DNA from: JAAYDI01 sp052034005
GTDB taxonomy: Bacteria > Planctomycetota > Planctomycetia > Pirellulales > Pirellulaceae
Assembly: GCA_052034005.1 (NCBI GenBank)
Contig: JBPOJB010000031.1
Coordinates: 1-64,000 of the forward strand
DNA length: 64,000 nt
Reading direction: 5' to 3'
Of this stretch, positions 44,119-52,813 are shown piece by piece. The notes beneath the pieces were generated by a model. That model ran no database searches and had not been told where the DNA came from. It saw only the letters and a program-made list of their open reading frames with translations. Numbering within the stretch: the first letter of the stretch is position 1; the number at the start of each line of letters is the position of its first letter. The position numbers and the translations under genes were made by a program.

Positions 44119-44856
44119 ATGGCCGGCGGCAAGCACATCGATGACATCTTGGGCAGGTGGCCCTACGATCCGCACACTGTGAAGGTGCGTGTCTGCCGGG
44201 GCGCGGACGGCCGCGATGTCCTGCAGATGCGGCTGGACATGGGTGTGCTCCAATTGGAGACGCACGGGCGTCCCGACGGCTCGCAGCCGCACGGCTACGA
44301 AACCTATCTGGACTACCTGATCAGCCGCACGGTTGTCGACGGGGCGGGGTTCCGGCTCAATGACCGGCAGTGTGCTGAGGCGGACCGCGAGTTTGTGCAG
44401 TTCTATCACCGCCGCGTCTGCTGGCTGAAGTTGCAGCGTTACCGCCGCGCGGTGGACGATACGACCCATACCCTGGCGCTGATGGATTTCTGCCGCCGCC
44501 ATTCGCCCAATGAACAGTGGACGCTTGCGCACGAACAGCATCGGCCGTTTGTCCTATTCCATCACGTGCAGGCGTCGGCCCTCTCGGCGCTCGAAGCCCA
44601 GGGCCCGGAAGCGGCCGTGCACGAGGTGAACCAGGGGCTGCAGCGGATGCGGCGGGTGTTCCAGCGGCAGGGGCGCGAGTCGGACTACGATGGCGATGCG
44701 CTGGTGGAGCGCCTCGTGGAGTTCCGCGAATCGTTGCGGCAGGAATATGGAGTCGGCCGGACGCTCCAGGAGCGACTGGCCGACGCCGTGGCGGCCGAGC
44801 AGTACGAACTGGCAGCCCGGATCCGGGACGAGCTGGCGCGGCGCAACGACGCTTAA
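44119..44856 (+). CDS. UVR-motif (UvrB/UvrC-like) conserved protein
   Basis: A 245-residue protein. The N-terminal half has a conserved block (HIDDILGRWPYDPHTVKVRVCRGADGR, LQMRLDMGVLQLETHGRPDG). A helical repeat-like middle contains FVQFYHRRVCWLKLQRYRRAVDDTTHTLALMDFC, resembling TPR packing. The C-terminus is a UVR motif (LQERLADAVAAEQYELAARIRDEL). In UvrB/UvrC this motif mediates protein contact; here there is no nuclease or helicase part, so a repair role is not implied. The start at 44119 follows from the conserved N-terminus. Confidence 0.78.
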   Translation: MAGGKHIDDILGRWPYDPHTVKVRVCRGADGRDVLQMRLDMGVLQLETHGRPDGSQPHGYETYLDYLISRTVVDGAGFRLNDRQCAEADREFVQFYHRRVCWLKLQRYRRAVDDTTHTLALMDFCRRHSPNEQWTLAHEQHRPFVLFHHVQASALSALEAQGPEAAVHEVNQGLQRMRRVFQRQGRESDYDGDALVERLVEFRESLRQEYGVGRTLQERLADAVAAEQYELAARIRDELARRNDA

Positions 44857-44900
44857 GACTCTTTCGGTCGCTTTGCGGAACGGCGCCGCGCGGGTCGCCG

Positions 44901-46913
44901 TCATTGCCCCGCCTGGGCAGCTGCCGGGGCTGTCGGGTGCAGGTCGGTCAGTGGCGGCAGCACGAGGGGGCCGCGCGCTTGGGAGAGGTGGTCGAGCAGG
45001 ATGCGGCGCACTTCCAGGATCGTCCGCGGATGCGCGTGGACCGTCATGTGGTCGGCCTCGACGACGAGTTCCGATTGGAAATCGTCGCGGTGCGCGCTGT
45101 CGAACCCCACCACGCCGTCGCCGCGCTCCGCGAACCGGCTCCAGAGCGAGTCTTTGGGGACCACGCCGACGATGTTGTGATAGCCCACCCACGGGGCGCG
45201 CTTGGCGGCGAGCATGGCGGGGAAGATGGGTGAGTTGGGTGCCAGCGAGTCGACGCTGGTCGAGATGGTCAGCAGGTCCGTGTTGCGGAAGAAACCCGGA
45301 TTCTCGAGCGTGAGTCGCTGGGTGACCCACAGCATGCGGGACGGCAGCCGGATCAGTTTGCGGGCCAGGTACCGCGTGTACTCGTTCGCAAACGTGCTGC
45401 CGCGGTGCGGCGTGCCAATGGTGATCACTTCCTGCACCGACGGGTCGGGCTCGAAGAACACCATCTGAGCGATCCGGTCTCGCACCTCCGGAGTGGCTTG
45501 CAGCCGCTCGAACGGCTGATCGCTCACCAGGTTCCAGAAATCGTTGCCGCTCTCCAGGGTCTGCATCATCGATACCAGCCCGCCCATGCTGTGCCCGACC
45601 ATCACCATCCGGTCGAACACCGGATTGATGCGGTGCGGGTCGAGCACGCGCCGCGCTTCGGCCAGATCCGCGCGCAACTGCTCGGCGCTCTTCCAGAACG
45701 GCTCTCCCGTGGGGTACAGGTAGAACCAGAACTGGTAATTGCTGCGGATCTCGGGGTACGCCAGCAGGTCGTTGAACATTTCCATCCAGGTCATGGGGCT
45801 CGACCACAACCCGTGGACCATCAGGACGGGGATCTTGTTCGGATCGAAGGCCTCGACCATGTACAGCCCTTGTTTCGACTCGATCTTGCCGGGGTCCAGC
45901 AGCCCGAGCGTCGAGATCTCCAAAGCCCGGCTGGTCTTGCCCTGTTCCAGGCCGTACCCGAGCGGCGTGCTCAAGTCGGTTTCCAGCGGCACGAGGCGGT
46001 TGGCGACGACCGTCGTACTCGAGTCCAACGGGTCGCAGAATTCCAGGACGCACCGCCGCCCGGCGCTGCCGCGCGGGCTGGGCTCGGTCGGCAGGATGCG
46101 CAAGAACGCGGTGACCGGGAATGTGAGAGTCGCCGGATAGTATCGTTCGACCGGATCGTCGGGATTCCGCGTGCGCCGCACGGCGATCATGGGGACGCCC
46201 AGTCCGTACCCATGGTGCCGGTTCTTCAAGCCGGTGATCTGATAGTCGGACACGAACTCCAGCTTCTCGAACTCGTCGGCGCTCCACGACCCGCGCGCCA
46301 CGATCTCCACCCGGATCTGTTCCATCCCCGTGTCGAACGTCAGGTTCGAGCCGGGCAGCAGCTTCCCGTCCCGGTTGATCAGCCGCATCGCCGCCTCCAG
46401 CCCCGTGTTGTACAGGTCGCACACGCGACGAAACTGGGGGTCGTACGGGTTGCGCAACGCGTCGTAGAGCGGGTCGAACAGATAGTCGTACGCATAGAAC
46501 ACGGTCACGCCGTAGAGATTCAGCGCGCGGGCCCGCTGGCCCCGCGCGTCCGCCTTGAACGCGGCAATGTACGCCAGCTCGGAGAACGCCTGCAGCTTGT
46601 CGGCCGTCGGCTCCGCCGCGATCTCCTGCTGCAACTGAGCCAGCGCGCCGTCCGGGTCTTTCTTGTAGGCCTCCTCCAGGTCGTATTTCCGCAGTGTGTG
46701 AAGCGTCCGATCGGTCGGCTGCGGCCCCTTGTACGACAGCAGGCTCAGCGGGCCGGCGAGCGGATTGCCGGGGACCCGGCGCACCTCCAGGTACTTGTGG
46801 CGCGCACAGCCGCCGGCCGGCACACTTGCGGCGGCCAGCACGACCAGCAACCACAGCGTGCCGCGATACCGCGACACGAGCACAGGTGAGCGGCCTGTCG
46901 ATGCGGACACCAT
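44901..46913 (-). CDS. Alpha/beta-hydrolase lipoprotein
   Basis: A 670-residue protein with a lipobox (LLVVLAAASVPAGG-C), hence probably lipid-anchored. The first half is an uncharacterised domain. The second half is an alpha/beta-hydrolase: oxyanion region PVLMVHGLWSSPMTW, nucleophile elbow GHSMGG, an acid candidate in GDGVVGFDSAH and a histidine in VEADHMTVHAHPRT. TIGTPHRGS is typical of lipase-like members. Substrates are unknown. The start at 46913 is the methionine preceding the signal peptide; upstream in-frame codons would add about 49 Arg-rich residues. Confidence 0.82.
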   Translation of the reverse strand: MVSASTGRSPVLVSRYRGTLWLLVVLAAASVPAGGCARHKYLEVRRVPGNPLAGPLSLLSYKGPQPTDRTLHTLRKYDLEEAYKKDPDGALAQLQQEIAAEPTADKLQAFSELAYIAAFKADARGQRARALNLYGVTVFYAYDYLFDPLYDALRNPYDPQFRRVCDLYNTGLEAAMRLINRDGKLLPGSNLTFDTGMEQIRVEIVARGSWSADEFEKLEFVSDYQITGLKNRHHGYGLGVPMIAVRRTRNPDDPVERYYPATLTFPVTAFLRILPTEPSPRGSAGRRCVLEFCDPLDSSTTVVANRLVPLETDLSTPLGYGLEQGKTSRALEISTLGLLDPGKIESKQGLYMVEAFDPNKIPVLMVHGLWSSPMTWMEMFNDLLAYPEIRSNYQFWFYLYPTGEPFWKSAEQLRADLAEARRVLDPHRINPVFDRMVMVGHSMGGLVSMMQTLESGNDFWNLVSDQPFERLQATPEVRDRIAQMVFFEPDPSVQEVITIGTPHRGSTFANEYTRYLARKLIRLPSRMLWVTQRLTLENPGFFRNTDLLTISTSVDSLAPNSPIFPAMLAAKRAPWVGYHNIVGVVPKDSLWSRFAERGDGVVGFDSAHRDDFQSELVVEADHMTVHAHPRTILEVRRILLDHLSQARGPLVLPPLTDLHPTAPAAAQAGQ

Positions 46914-47166
46914 AATGACATCACAACTGCGTGATCGAGCGACGAGTCCGGGCAGGACATGGGCGCGGCGAGGAGCGGCACAGCGCGCACGATCCCTCCC
47001 AATGGGCCGCAAAACATATTCGCTCGCCCGGCGCGGCGTCAATGCCGGTTTGGGAGGCACGTGAGACGCCCCGCAGGTTCCTGGGCGAGGCGCTGGGGCG
47101 TCTGGGACGAATAGGGGATTGGCGACCGGCCGCAGGCAACCAGCCGGTCCATCCCGCCCAGGTCGT

Positions 47167-48672
47167 TCATTCCGTCTCCTGTGGCCCGGCCGCCGACTCT
47201 CCTTGGTCCTCCTTGCTCTCCGGTCGGGGTGTGACGACTTTCTCGACAGACAGCTGCAGGTTTCGCAGCTTGGCTCGGACCGTTGCGCGGCTCAGGCCGA
47301 GTATTTCAGCGGCGCGGTTCTGCTGACCGTTGGTGTAGCGCAGCGCGCTGAAGATGAGCAGCCGGTCGAAGTGTTCGAGTGCCCGGCGGTACAGATCGGT
47401 TTCACCGCGGGCGATGGCCGTGTGGACGAATTCGGCGAGCGCCGTCTGGTCCACATCCGGGACGGTCGTGGCATCGATTTCCGGCTCCGACTGATCCGCC
47501 CGTTTCTCGTGCAGTTCGGAGGGCAGGAACTCGGGTCGGATGGTGGGTCCGGCGGAGGCGATGAGGGCTTCGCGGATCACGCTTTGCAGTTCGCGCACAT
47601 TGCCGGGCCAGTGGTAACCATCGAGCAGCGCCAGCGCTTCGGCGCTGATCGACTGCACGGTCGTGCCGAGCTGCCGGTTGCAGCGGAACAGGAAGTAATG
47701 GGCCAGTTCCGGGATATCGTCGCGGCGTTCGCGCAGAGGCGGCAGATGGATGGTCACGCCGCGGAGGCGGTAGTAGAGGTCTTTGCGGAACCGGTCGCAT
47801 TCGATGAGTTTATCCAGGTCCTGGTTGGTGGCGGCCAGGACGCGGACATTGGCCGTGATGGACTCGCTGCCTCCCACCCGTTCGAAGCTCCCCTCTTCCA
47901 GCAGCCGGAGGATCTTGGCTTGCGTGCCCGGCGTCATGTCGCCGATTTCATCGAGGAACAGGGTCCCGTTGTGGCACTGTTCGAACTTGCCGAGCCGGCG
48001 GCGGTCGGCGCCGGTGAACGCGCCCCGTTCATGTCCGAACAGTTCGCTTTCCAGGAGCGGTTCGGGGATCGCCGCGCAGTTGATGGCCAGGAAGGTGGCC
48101 TCGCTGCGGCGGCTGTGATGGTAGATGGCCCGGGCGACCAGTTCCTTGCCGGTGCCGCTCTCGCCGAGGATCAGCACGTTGACATCCTGCGGTGCGATGC
48201 GTCCGATCTGCTTGCACACGGTCTGCATGGCCGGCCCGCTGCCCACGAGCCGCTCGGGCATGTCCTCCGGCCCCGTCCCTTCCTCGACGATGGCCGGCAC
48301 ATGCATCAACCGGCTGATGGCCACAGCCTGCGTCACAACCTGGCGCAGCTGATCGGCGTCCAGCGGTTTGACCAGGTAGTCATACGCGCCGAGTTTCATG
48401 GCCTCGATGGTCGTGTCCGTGGTGCCATAGCCGGTGATGAAAATGACCAGGTTGCGCGGGTCGATCCGCCGCAGGTCCTGGAAGACCTCCAGTCCGGATC
48501 GTTCGCCGAGCCGGATATCCAGCAGGATCACATCCGGCGATTCCTCGCCGGCCAGGCGCAGCCCCTCCTCGGCCGTGGGTGCCGTCATCACCTGGATCCC
48601 GGTCCCCTCGAACACCCGTCCGATGCCGAAGTGGATCCCGGGCTCGTCGTCAATCACCAGTAGTTTGGGCAT
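47167..48672 (-). CDS. NtrC-family sigma-54-dependent response regulator
   Basis: 501 residues. The receiver domain has D8/D9 and the phospho-acceptor D52, with K102 in YLVKPLD. The AAA+ domain has Walker A GESGTGKE (169-176), the sigma-54 contact loop GAFTGA (216-221), GTLFLDEIGDM and YHWPGNVREL. A C-terminal Fis-like helix-turn-helix reads NRAAEILGLSRATVRAKL. It should activate sigma-54 promoters when phosphorylated by the kinase encoded 53 bp upstream. The start is the second methionine, spaced 7 nt from GGAG. No obvious -24/-12 site was found near neighbouring genes. Confidence 0.94.
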   Translation of the reverse strand: MPKLLVIDDEPGIHFGIGRVFEGTGIQVMTAPTAEEGLRLAGEESPDVILLDIRLGERSGLEVFQDLRRIDPRNLVIFITGYGTTDTTIEAMKLGAYDYLVKPLDADQLRQVVTQAVAISRLMHVPAIVEEGTGPEDMPERLVGSGPAMQTVCKQIGRIAPQDVNVLILGESGTGKELVARAIYHHSRRSEATFLAINCAAIPEPLLESELFGHERGAFTGADRRRLGKFEQCHNGTLFLDEIGDMTPGTQAKILRLLEEGSFERVGGSESITANVRVLAATNQDLDKLIECDRFRKDLYYRLRGVTIHLPPLRERRDDIPELAHYFLFRCNRQLGTTVQSISAEALALLDGYHWPGNVRELQSVIREALIASAGPTIRPEFLPSELHEKRADQSEPEIDATTVPDVDQTALAEFVHTAIARGETDLYRRALEHFDRLLIFSALRYTNGQQNRAAEILGLSRATVRAKLRNLQLSVEKVVTPRPESKEDQGESAAGPQETE

Positions 48673-48725
48673 GGGCATTCTCCGGTCGGCACCCGCGCGG
48701 CGGGCGTCGGGTGAGTGGGTGGTGG

Positions 48726-50243
48726 TCAAGCTCCCAGGCCGCGGCCGGTAGGCGGTTGGGAGTCGTCGTTTTCCGCGGCGCTGAGCGGCAATTCCAGCGT
48801 GAACATCGCGCCGCCTCCGGTCCGGTTGACGGCCAGGAGCGTGCCGCCGTGCTCCTCGGCAATGCGCCGACTGATGGCCAATCCGAGCCCCGTGCCGGAC
48901 TCCTTGCTGGTGACGAACGGTTCGAAGATCCGCCGGAGGATCTGGGGCGGGATGCCGGCGCCGCGGTCGCAGACGGTGATGCGGCAGGCGCGGCGGCGCC
49001 CGTCGCTCACACGCACCGCCAGCTCCAGGACCCCGCCGTCGGGCATCGCTTCCAGGCCGTTGAGCAGGAGGTTGACCAGCACCTGGTGGAGCTGTTCCGG
49101 GTCTCCGTCCACCATCACGGGCGTGTCGGGCGTCTGGGTGCTGATGGTGATCTGCTGTTGTTTGGCGCGGCCGTCCGTCAGATTCAGTGCGCGGCGGACC
49201 GTGTTGCGCAGGTCGTGTCGCACTCGATGCAGCTTCGGTGGCCGCGCGAAATCCAGCAGCCCCTGGATGGTGCTCTCCATGCGCGCGATCTCGCGCTGCG
49301 CCACGCGCAAGCCCTGATCGTCGGGCGATTGCCCGGCGCGCTGTTGGGACGCCGTCTGGACCAGCAATTTGACGGACGTGAGCGGGTTGCGCAGTTCGTG
49401 CGCGATCCCCGCCGCCAGCTCCCCCACCGCCGCCAGGCGCTCGGCCGACATCGCCTGCTGACGCGCTTCCTGCAGCTCTTCCACCATGTGCCGGATCCGG
49501 TCGGTCACGTCTTGCGCCAGACGCTGCAGTTCGGGCAGATTGCGCGGCGTACGCACCTCGACCGAGTCCCACTGCTCGTCCGGCCCGCCCGCGGCGCCCT
49601 TGAGCGTCACGCTGATCTGCGAGATCGAGCGGTGCAGGCCGCGCGCGATCCACAATCCCCATAGCAGGCCGATGAGCGGCCCGGCCAGGACGAACGTGAA
49701 GCGGAGGGCGCTGACCAGCCCGCTCAACCGATCGCTCTGCTTCGCGGCCGCCTCCAGCATGCGTTCGTTGAGCTGCAGGAGCTCCTGACAAGGATCTGAC
49801 ACCGCGCGGGCCAGCCGGATCGTCTTCTCCTTCCCGGCCGATTGGGGCAGCAGCAGGCCGGTCAGGCCCGCCGGCTGCAAATGCGGCCGGATATGGTCGC
49901 GGTAGATCGCGAAACGCTCGCGGATCGCCAGGACCAACGCCCGTTCCTCCGTCGTCGTGCAGCTCTGCTCGGCCTCGCGCAGATGCCGTTCGAAGTCCGC
50001 CTCCCGCTCCGCGGCTTCGACTTGCGACTCACGTGCGCCTTTCCCAGGTGACTCCACCACCACCGCCTGCAACTGCCAGAGAGCCACCTCCATGGCGCCG
50101 GCCGCGCGGATCGTCGCCACGTTCTCGTGCATCATGCGACTGTGCGACGTGGATACCAGATTGGTGACATAGGTCGTAATGCCGCTGCCGATCACCCAGA
50201 AAAGGCTGACCAGTACGATCGGCGCTACCACGTTCTTCCACAT
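48726..50243 (-). CDS. Membrane histidine kinase, partner of the NtrC-type regulator
   Basis: 505 residues. Transmembrane helices at about 7-29 and 182-201 enclose a helical periplasmic sensor domain (about 30-180). The cytoplasmic linker is HAMP-like. The DHp box GIAHELRNPLTS has the phosphorylated H282. The ATPase domain contains NLLLNGLEAMPDGG, DRGAGIPP and SGTGLGLAI. GAGG lies 7 nt before the start. First gene of a two-gene operon with the regulator; the stimulus is not readable. Confidence 0.94.
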   Translation of the reverse strand: MWKNVVAPIVLVSLFWVIGSGITTYVTNLVSTSHSRMMHENVATIRAAGAMEVALWQLQAVVVESPGKGARESQVEAAEREADFERHLREAEQSCTTTEERALVLAIRERFAIYRDHIRPHLQPAGLTGLLLPQSAGKEKTIRLARAVSDPCQELLQLNERMLEAAAKQSDRLSGLVSALRFTFVLAGPLIGLLWGLWIARGLHRSISQISVTLKGAAGGPDEQWDSVEVRTPRNLPELQRLAQDVTDRIRHMVEELQEARQQAMSAERLAAVGELAAGIAHELRNPLTSVKLLVQTASQQRAGQSPDDQGLRVAQREIARMESTIQGLLDFARPPKLHRVRHDLRNTVRRALNLTDGRAKQQQITISTQTPDTPVMVDGDPEQLHQVLVNLLLNGLEAMPDGGVLELAVRVSDGRRRACRITVCDRGAGIPPQILRRIFEPFVTSKESGTGLGLAISRRIAEEHGGTLLAVNRTGGGAMFTLELPLSAAENDDSQPPTGRGLGA

Positions 50244-50640
50244 TCCAGACCCTCGGTTCGATTATCCGACGCGGAACTCGGTCCGGGCAAGATGAGCGAT
50301 GCAAGATGGATGCCGCGGGTGACGGGGACTGGGCAGCGCACGGGGCGGCAGCCTAAGTCATGACCAATCTGGGCTTTACACGGCCACCAACCGCCCCGCA
50401 TCGACCGTAAGGTCGAATGTCCAGGCATGGTCAGTGTTTGGCCTCCGAGGCAAGTTCCTTGCCGCGCCGCGCATCGGCTGCCCACGATCGGCCGTCCCGC
50501 GGGCGCGGGCCGCGTGGTTCTAAGCCGTTGGCACCGTCCCACTTGGCCCTGTGATCCGACCCCGCGGCATGAGCCTTGCAAGATTCGGGCACGTGGCCAG
50601 CGGGCCGGTAGTCATGTGGGGGGGGCGGAGGTGTGTCATC
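50244..50640. other. Divergent intergenic region
   Basis: About 400 bp between the kinase gene (minus) and the glucosylglycerate operon (plus). Contains two small perfect hairpins: TCGACC-GTAA-GGTCGA (50401-50416, with a GNRA-type tetraloop) and GGCAAG-ttc-CTTGCC (50449-50463). No gene is seen. One or both hairpins may lie in the leader of the operon. Confidence 0.5.
50401..50416 (+). promoter_or_regulatory. Hairpin with GNRA-type tetraloop in the operon leader
   Basis: TCGACC and GGTCGA pair perfectly around a GTAA loop. If transcribed it would be a very stable small RNA hairpin about 225 nt before the first gene of the glucosylglycerate operon. As DNA it could be an operator dyad. The role is not known. 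Confidence 0.3.
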
Positions 50641-51828
50641 ATGAGCCAAACGCTTACGAATCAGAAGGTGGTGGCCGATCCGGCAGTGGATGTACGCGGG
50701 TTGCCGGAGCGTCTGGCGCCGCTGCGCGAACAGGTCCTTGCGGATCTGACGATGTTGGCGCAGATCCCGGCGCCCACCGGCGAGGAGGAGCAGCGCGTCC
50801 GATACGTGCTGGATCGGTTCGTGGAGGCGAGCCTGCCGGAAGCGGGACCCGACGAGATCGGCAACGCGGCGGGTCTGTTGCCCGGCACGCGTGGCCAGCG
50901 CACGATCATGCTCGTGGCGCATTTGGACACGATTTATCCGCGATCGGTCAACCACAACGTGACGGTGGAGCCGGACCGGGTCCTCGGCCCGGGCGTGGGC
51001 GACAACGCGTTGGGCGTGGCGGCGATGTCGCTGGTTCCCATCTGCCTGGCGCACCTGGGGATCCAACTGGAATCGCATCTCCAGCTGCTCGGCACGGTCC
51101 GGTCGTTGGGTCGGTGCAACCACGAGGGGTTGCGGTTCCACCTGGACCACCTGCCGCAGCCGGTCGATTGCGGGATTGTGGTCGAGGGGCTGCAACTCGG
51201 TCGCGCCAACTACTTGTCGATCGGCAAGATCCGGGGCGACATCGTGTGCGACGTGTGTCACGACAAGCTCCGGAGCGACCGATCGCAGAACGCGCTGGTC
51301 GTGTTGAACCAGGTGATCAACCGGATCCTGAGCATTGCGGTGCCCACCCGGCCCTACACGAAGATCCGGCTGGCGAAGATGCATGCCGGGCTGAGCTACG
51401 ACAGCGAGCCGGACCACGCGGAGCTGGGGTTCGAGGTGGTGAGTCATTCGGATGAGATGATCGAGGAGATTCGTCGGGCCATGGACGACGCGGTGGCCGA
51501 GATGGCAGCCCAGCATGGCGTGGACTGCACCCTGGACTGTTTCTTCCGGCGCGAGACGGGCGGCATCCCGTTTTCGCATCCGCTGGTGAAGGCGGCCCTG
51601 GACGTGATGGCCCAGTTGGAGATTGAGCCCGACTTGGGCCGCGGTCCGTCGGAGCTGCCGGAGTTCATCTGCCGCAAGATCCCGGCCCTCACGTTGGGAA
51701 TCACCCGCGGGGAGAAGAACCAGGAGAACGAACCGGACTATGTGCTGATCGAGCCGATCCTGTTGGGGCTCGCGCAGCTGCTGGGCGTGATCCTCGAATT
51801 GGACCAGGGGGTCTGCGATGAATCTTGA
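50641..51828 (+). CDS. M20-like metallohydrolase with altered metal ligands
   Basis: A 395-residue protein with the fold signature of M20/M28-type aminoacyl or peptide hydrolases. H94-x-D96 in LVAHLDT and D121 in GPGVGDNALGV are present. Where active members have the catalytic Glu-Glu pair after GTV, this one has R154-S155 (GTVRSLG). The C-terminal histidine normally found in the ITRG region is replaced by an Asn/Glu-rich stretch (TRGEKNQENEPDY). It may therefore be inactive or bind a different ligand. GGAGG lies 9 nt before the start. It overlaps the glucosyl-3-phosphoglycerate synthase gene by 11 nt, so it is a real part of that operon. Confidence 0.8.
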   Translation: MSQTLTNQKVVADPAVDVRGLPERLAPLREQVLADLTMLAQIPAPTGEEEQRVRYVLDRFVEASLPEAGPDEIGNAAGLLPGTRGQRTIMLVAHLDTIYPRSVNHNVTVEPDRVLGPGVGDNALGVAAMSLVPICLAHLGIQLESHLQLLGTVRSLGRCNHEGLRFHLDHLPQPVDCGIVVEGLQLGRANYLSIGKIRGDIVCDVCHDKLRSDRSQNALVVLNQVINRILSIAVPTRPYTKIRLAKMHAGLSYDSEPDHAELGFEVVSHSDEMIEEIRRAMDDAVAEMAAQHGVDCTLDCFFRRETGGIPFSHPLVKAALDVMAQLEIEPDLGRGPSELPEFICRKIPALTLGITRGEKNQENEPDYVLIEPILLGLAQLLGVILELDQGVCDES

Positions 51829-52813
51829 CCAATTCCTGACAGAGCGGACGTTTCACCACTCGGCGTTCTGGGACCGGCGCTGGCTGGCCGAGGAGAAGGC
51901 GCGTCAAGGGCTGACGATCTCGCTGTGCCTGCCGGCCTACAACGAGGAGCGGACGATCGGGAAGGAGATCGTGATCTACAAATCGGAGCTGCACGATCGG
52001 TACCCGCTGGTCGACGAGATCGCCGTAATCGATTCCGGCAGCACCGACCGGACGCGCGAGATCGCGGCCAGTTTCGGGGCGCAGGTGTATCTGGCGGAGG
52101 AGCACCTGCCGCAGTACGCCGCGCACCGCGGGAAGGGCGAGAACCTGTGGAAGGCGCTGTACCTGCTGCGCGGTGACGTGATCGTGTTCGTGGATGCGGA
52201 CATCACCAACACGCATCCGCGGTTCGTCTACGGGTTGCTCGGCCCGTTGATCCAGGATCCGGAAGTCCACTATGTCAAGGCCTTCTACGACCGGCCGCTC
52301 GCCTCCTCATCTGGGATCCGGCCCACCGGGGGCGGCCGCGTCACCGAGATCCTGATCCGGCCGTTGTTCAGCTTGTTCTACCCGGACCTGACCGGCATCA
52401 TCCAGCCGTTGTCCGGCGAATACGCGGGGAGGCGCAGCATCTTCGAGCAGATCCCGTTCCCGGTCGGCTACGGGGTCGAAACGGCCATGCTGATCGACAT
52501 CTACGGCAAGCTGGGGCTGGGCGGCTTCGCCCAGACGGACCTCGACATCCGCGTCCATCGCAACCAGGAGACCACCGCGTTGGGACGCATGGCGTTCGGC
52601 GTCCTGCGGACCTTCTTTGCCCGGCTCACCCGCGACCAGAAAGCCCAGCTCCACGCGACGCTGCCGACGATCATGCGACAGTTCACCGTCACCAACGGCG
52701 AGTTCGATTACCTGGAGCATGTGATCGAGGAGTTGGAACGTCCGCCGATGATGGAGATCCCGGAGTACCGCGAGAAGTTCCATGTCACGCGCGAGCAGAC
52801 GGTCGAGGCATGA
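51818..52813 (+). CDS. gpgS: Glucosyl-3-phosphoglycerate synthase
   Basis: 331 residues, GT-A fold, the GpgS/GT81 family. It transfers glucose from a nucleotide sugar to 3-phosphoglycerate, the first step to glucosylglycerate, a compatible solute and polysaccharide starter. Supporting motifs are LCLPAYNEERTIGKE, IDSGSTDRTREIA, HRGKGENLWKAL and the metal-binding FVDADITN. The C-terminal part includes PLSGEYAGRRSIFEQIPFPVGYGVETAMLID. Length fits (about 320-340). The next gene overlaps by 4 nt. Confidence 0.9.
   Translation: MNLDQFLTERTFHHSAFWDRRWLAEEKARQGLTISLCLPAYNEERTIGKEIVIYKSELHDRYPLVDEIAVIDSGSTDRTREIAASFGAQVYLAEEHLPQYAAHRGKGENLWKALYLLRGDVIVFVDADITNTHPRFVYGLLGPLIQDPEVHYVKAFYDRPLASSSGIRPTGGGRVTEILIRPLFSLFYPDLTGIIQPLSGEYAGRRSIFEQIPFPVGYGVETAMLIDIYGKLGLGGFAQTDLDIRVHRNQETTALGRMAFGVLRTFFARLTRDQKAQLHATLPTIMRQFTVTNGEFDYLEHVIEELERPPMMEIPEYREKFHVTREQTVEA

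Noticed and set aside
47167..49791. A single 874-codon frame covering regulator and part of kinase region
   Set aside because: The first 370 or so codons are the Arg-rich out-of-frame reading of the kinase gene; the regulator itself starts at 48672 with its own Shine-Dalgarno.
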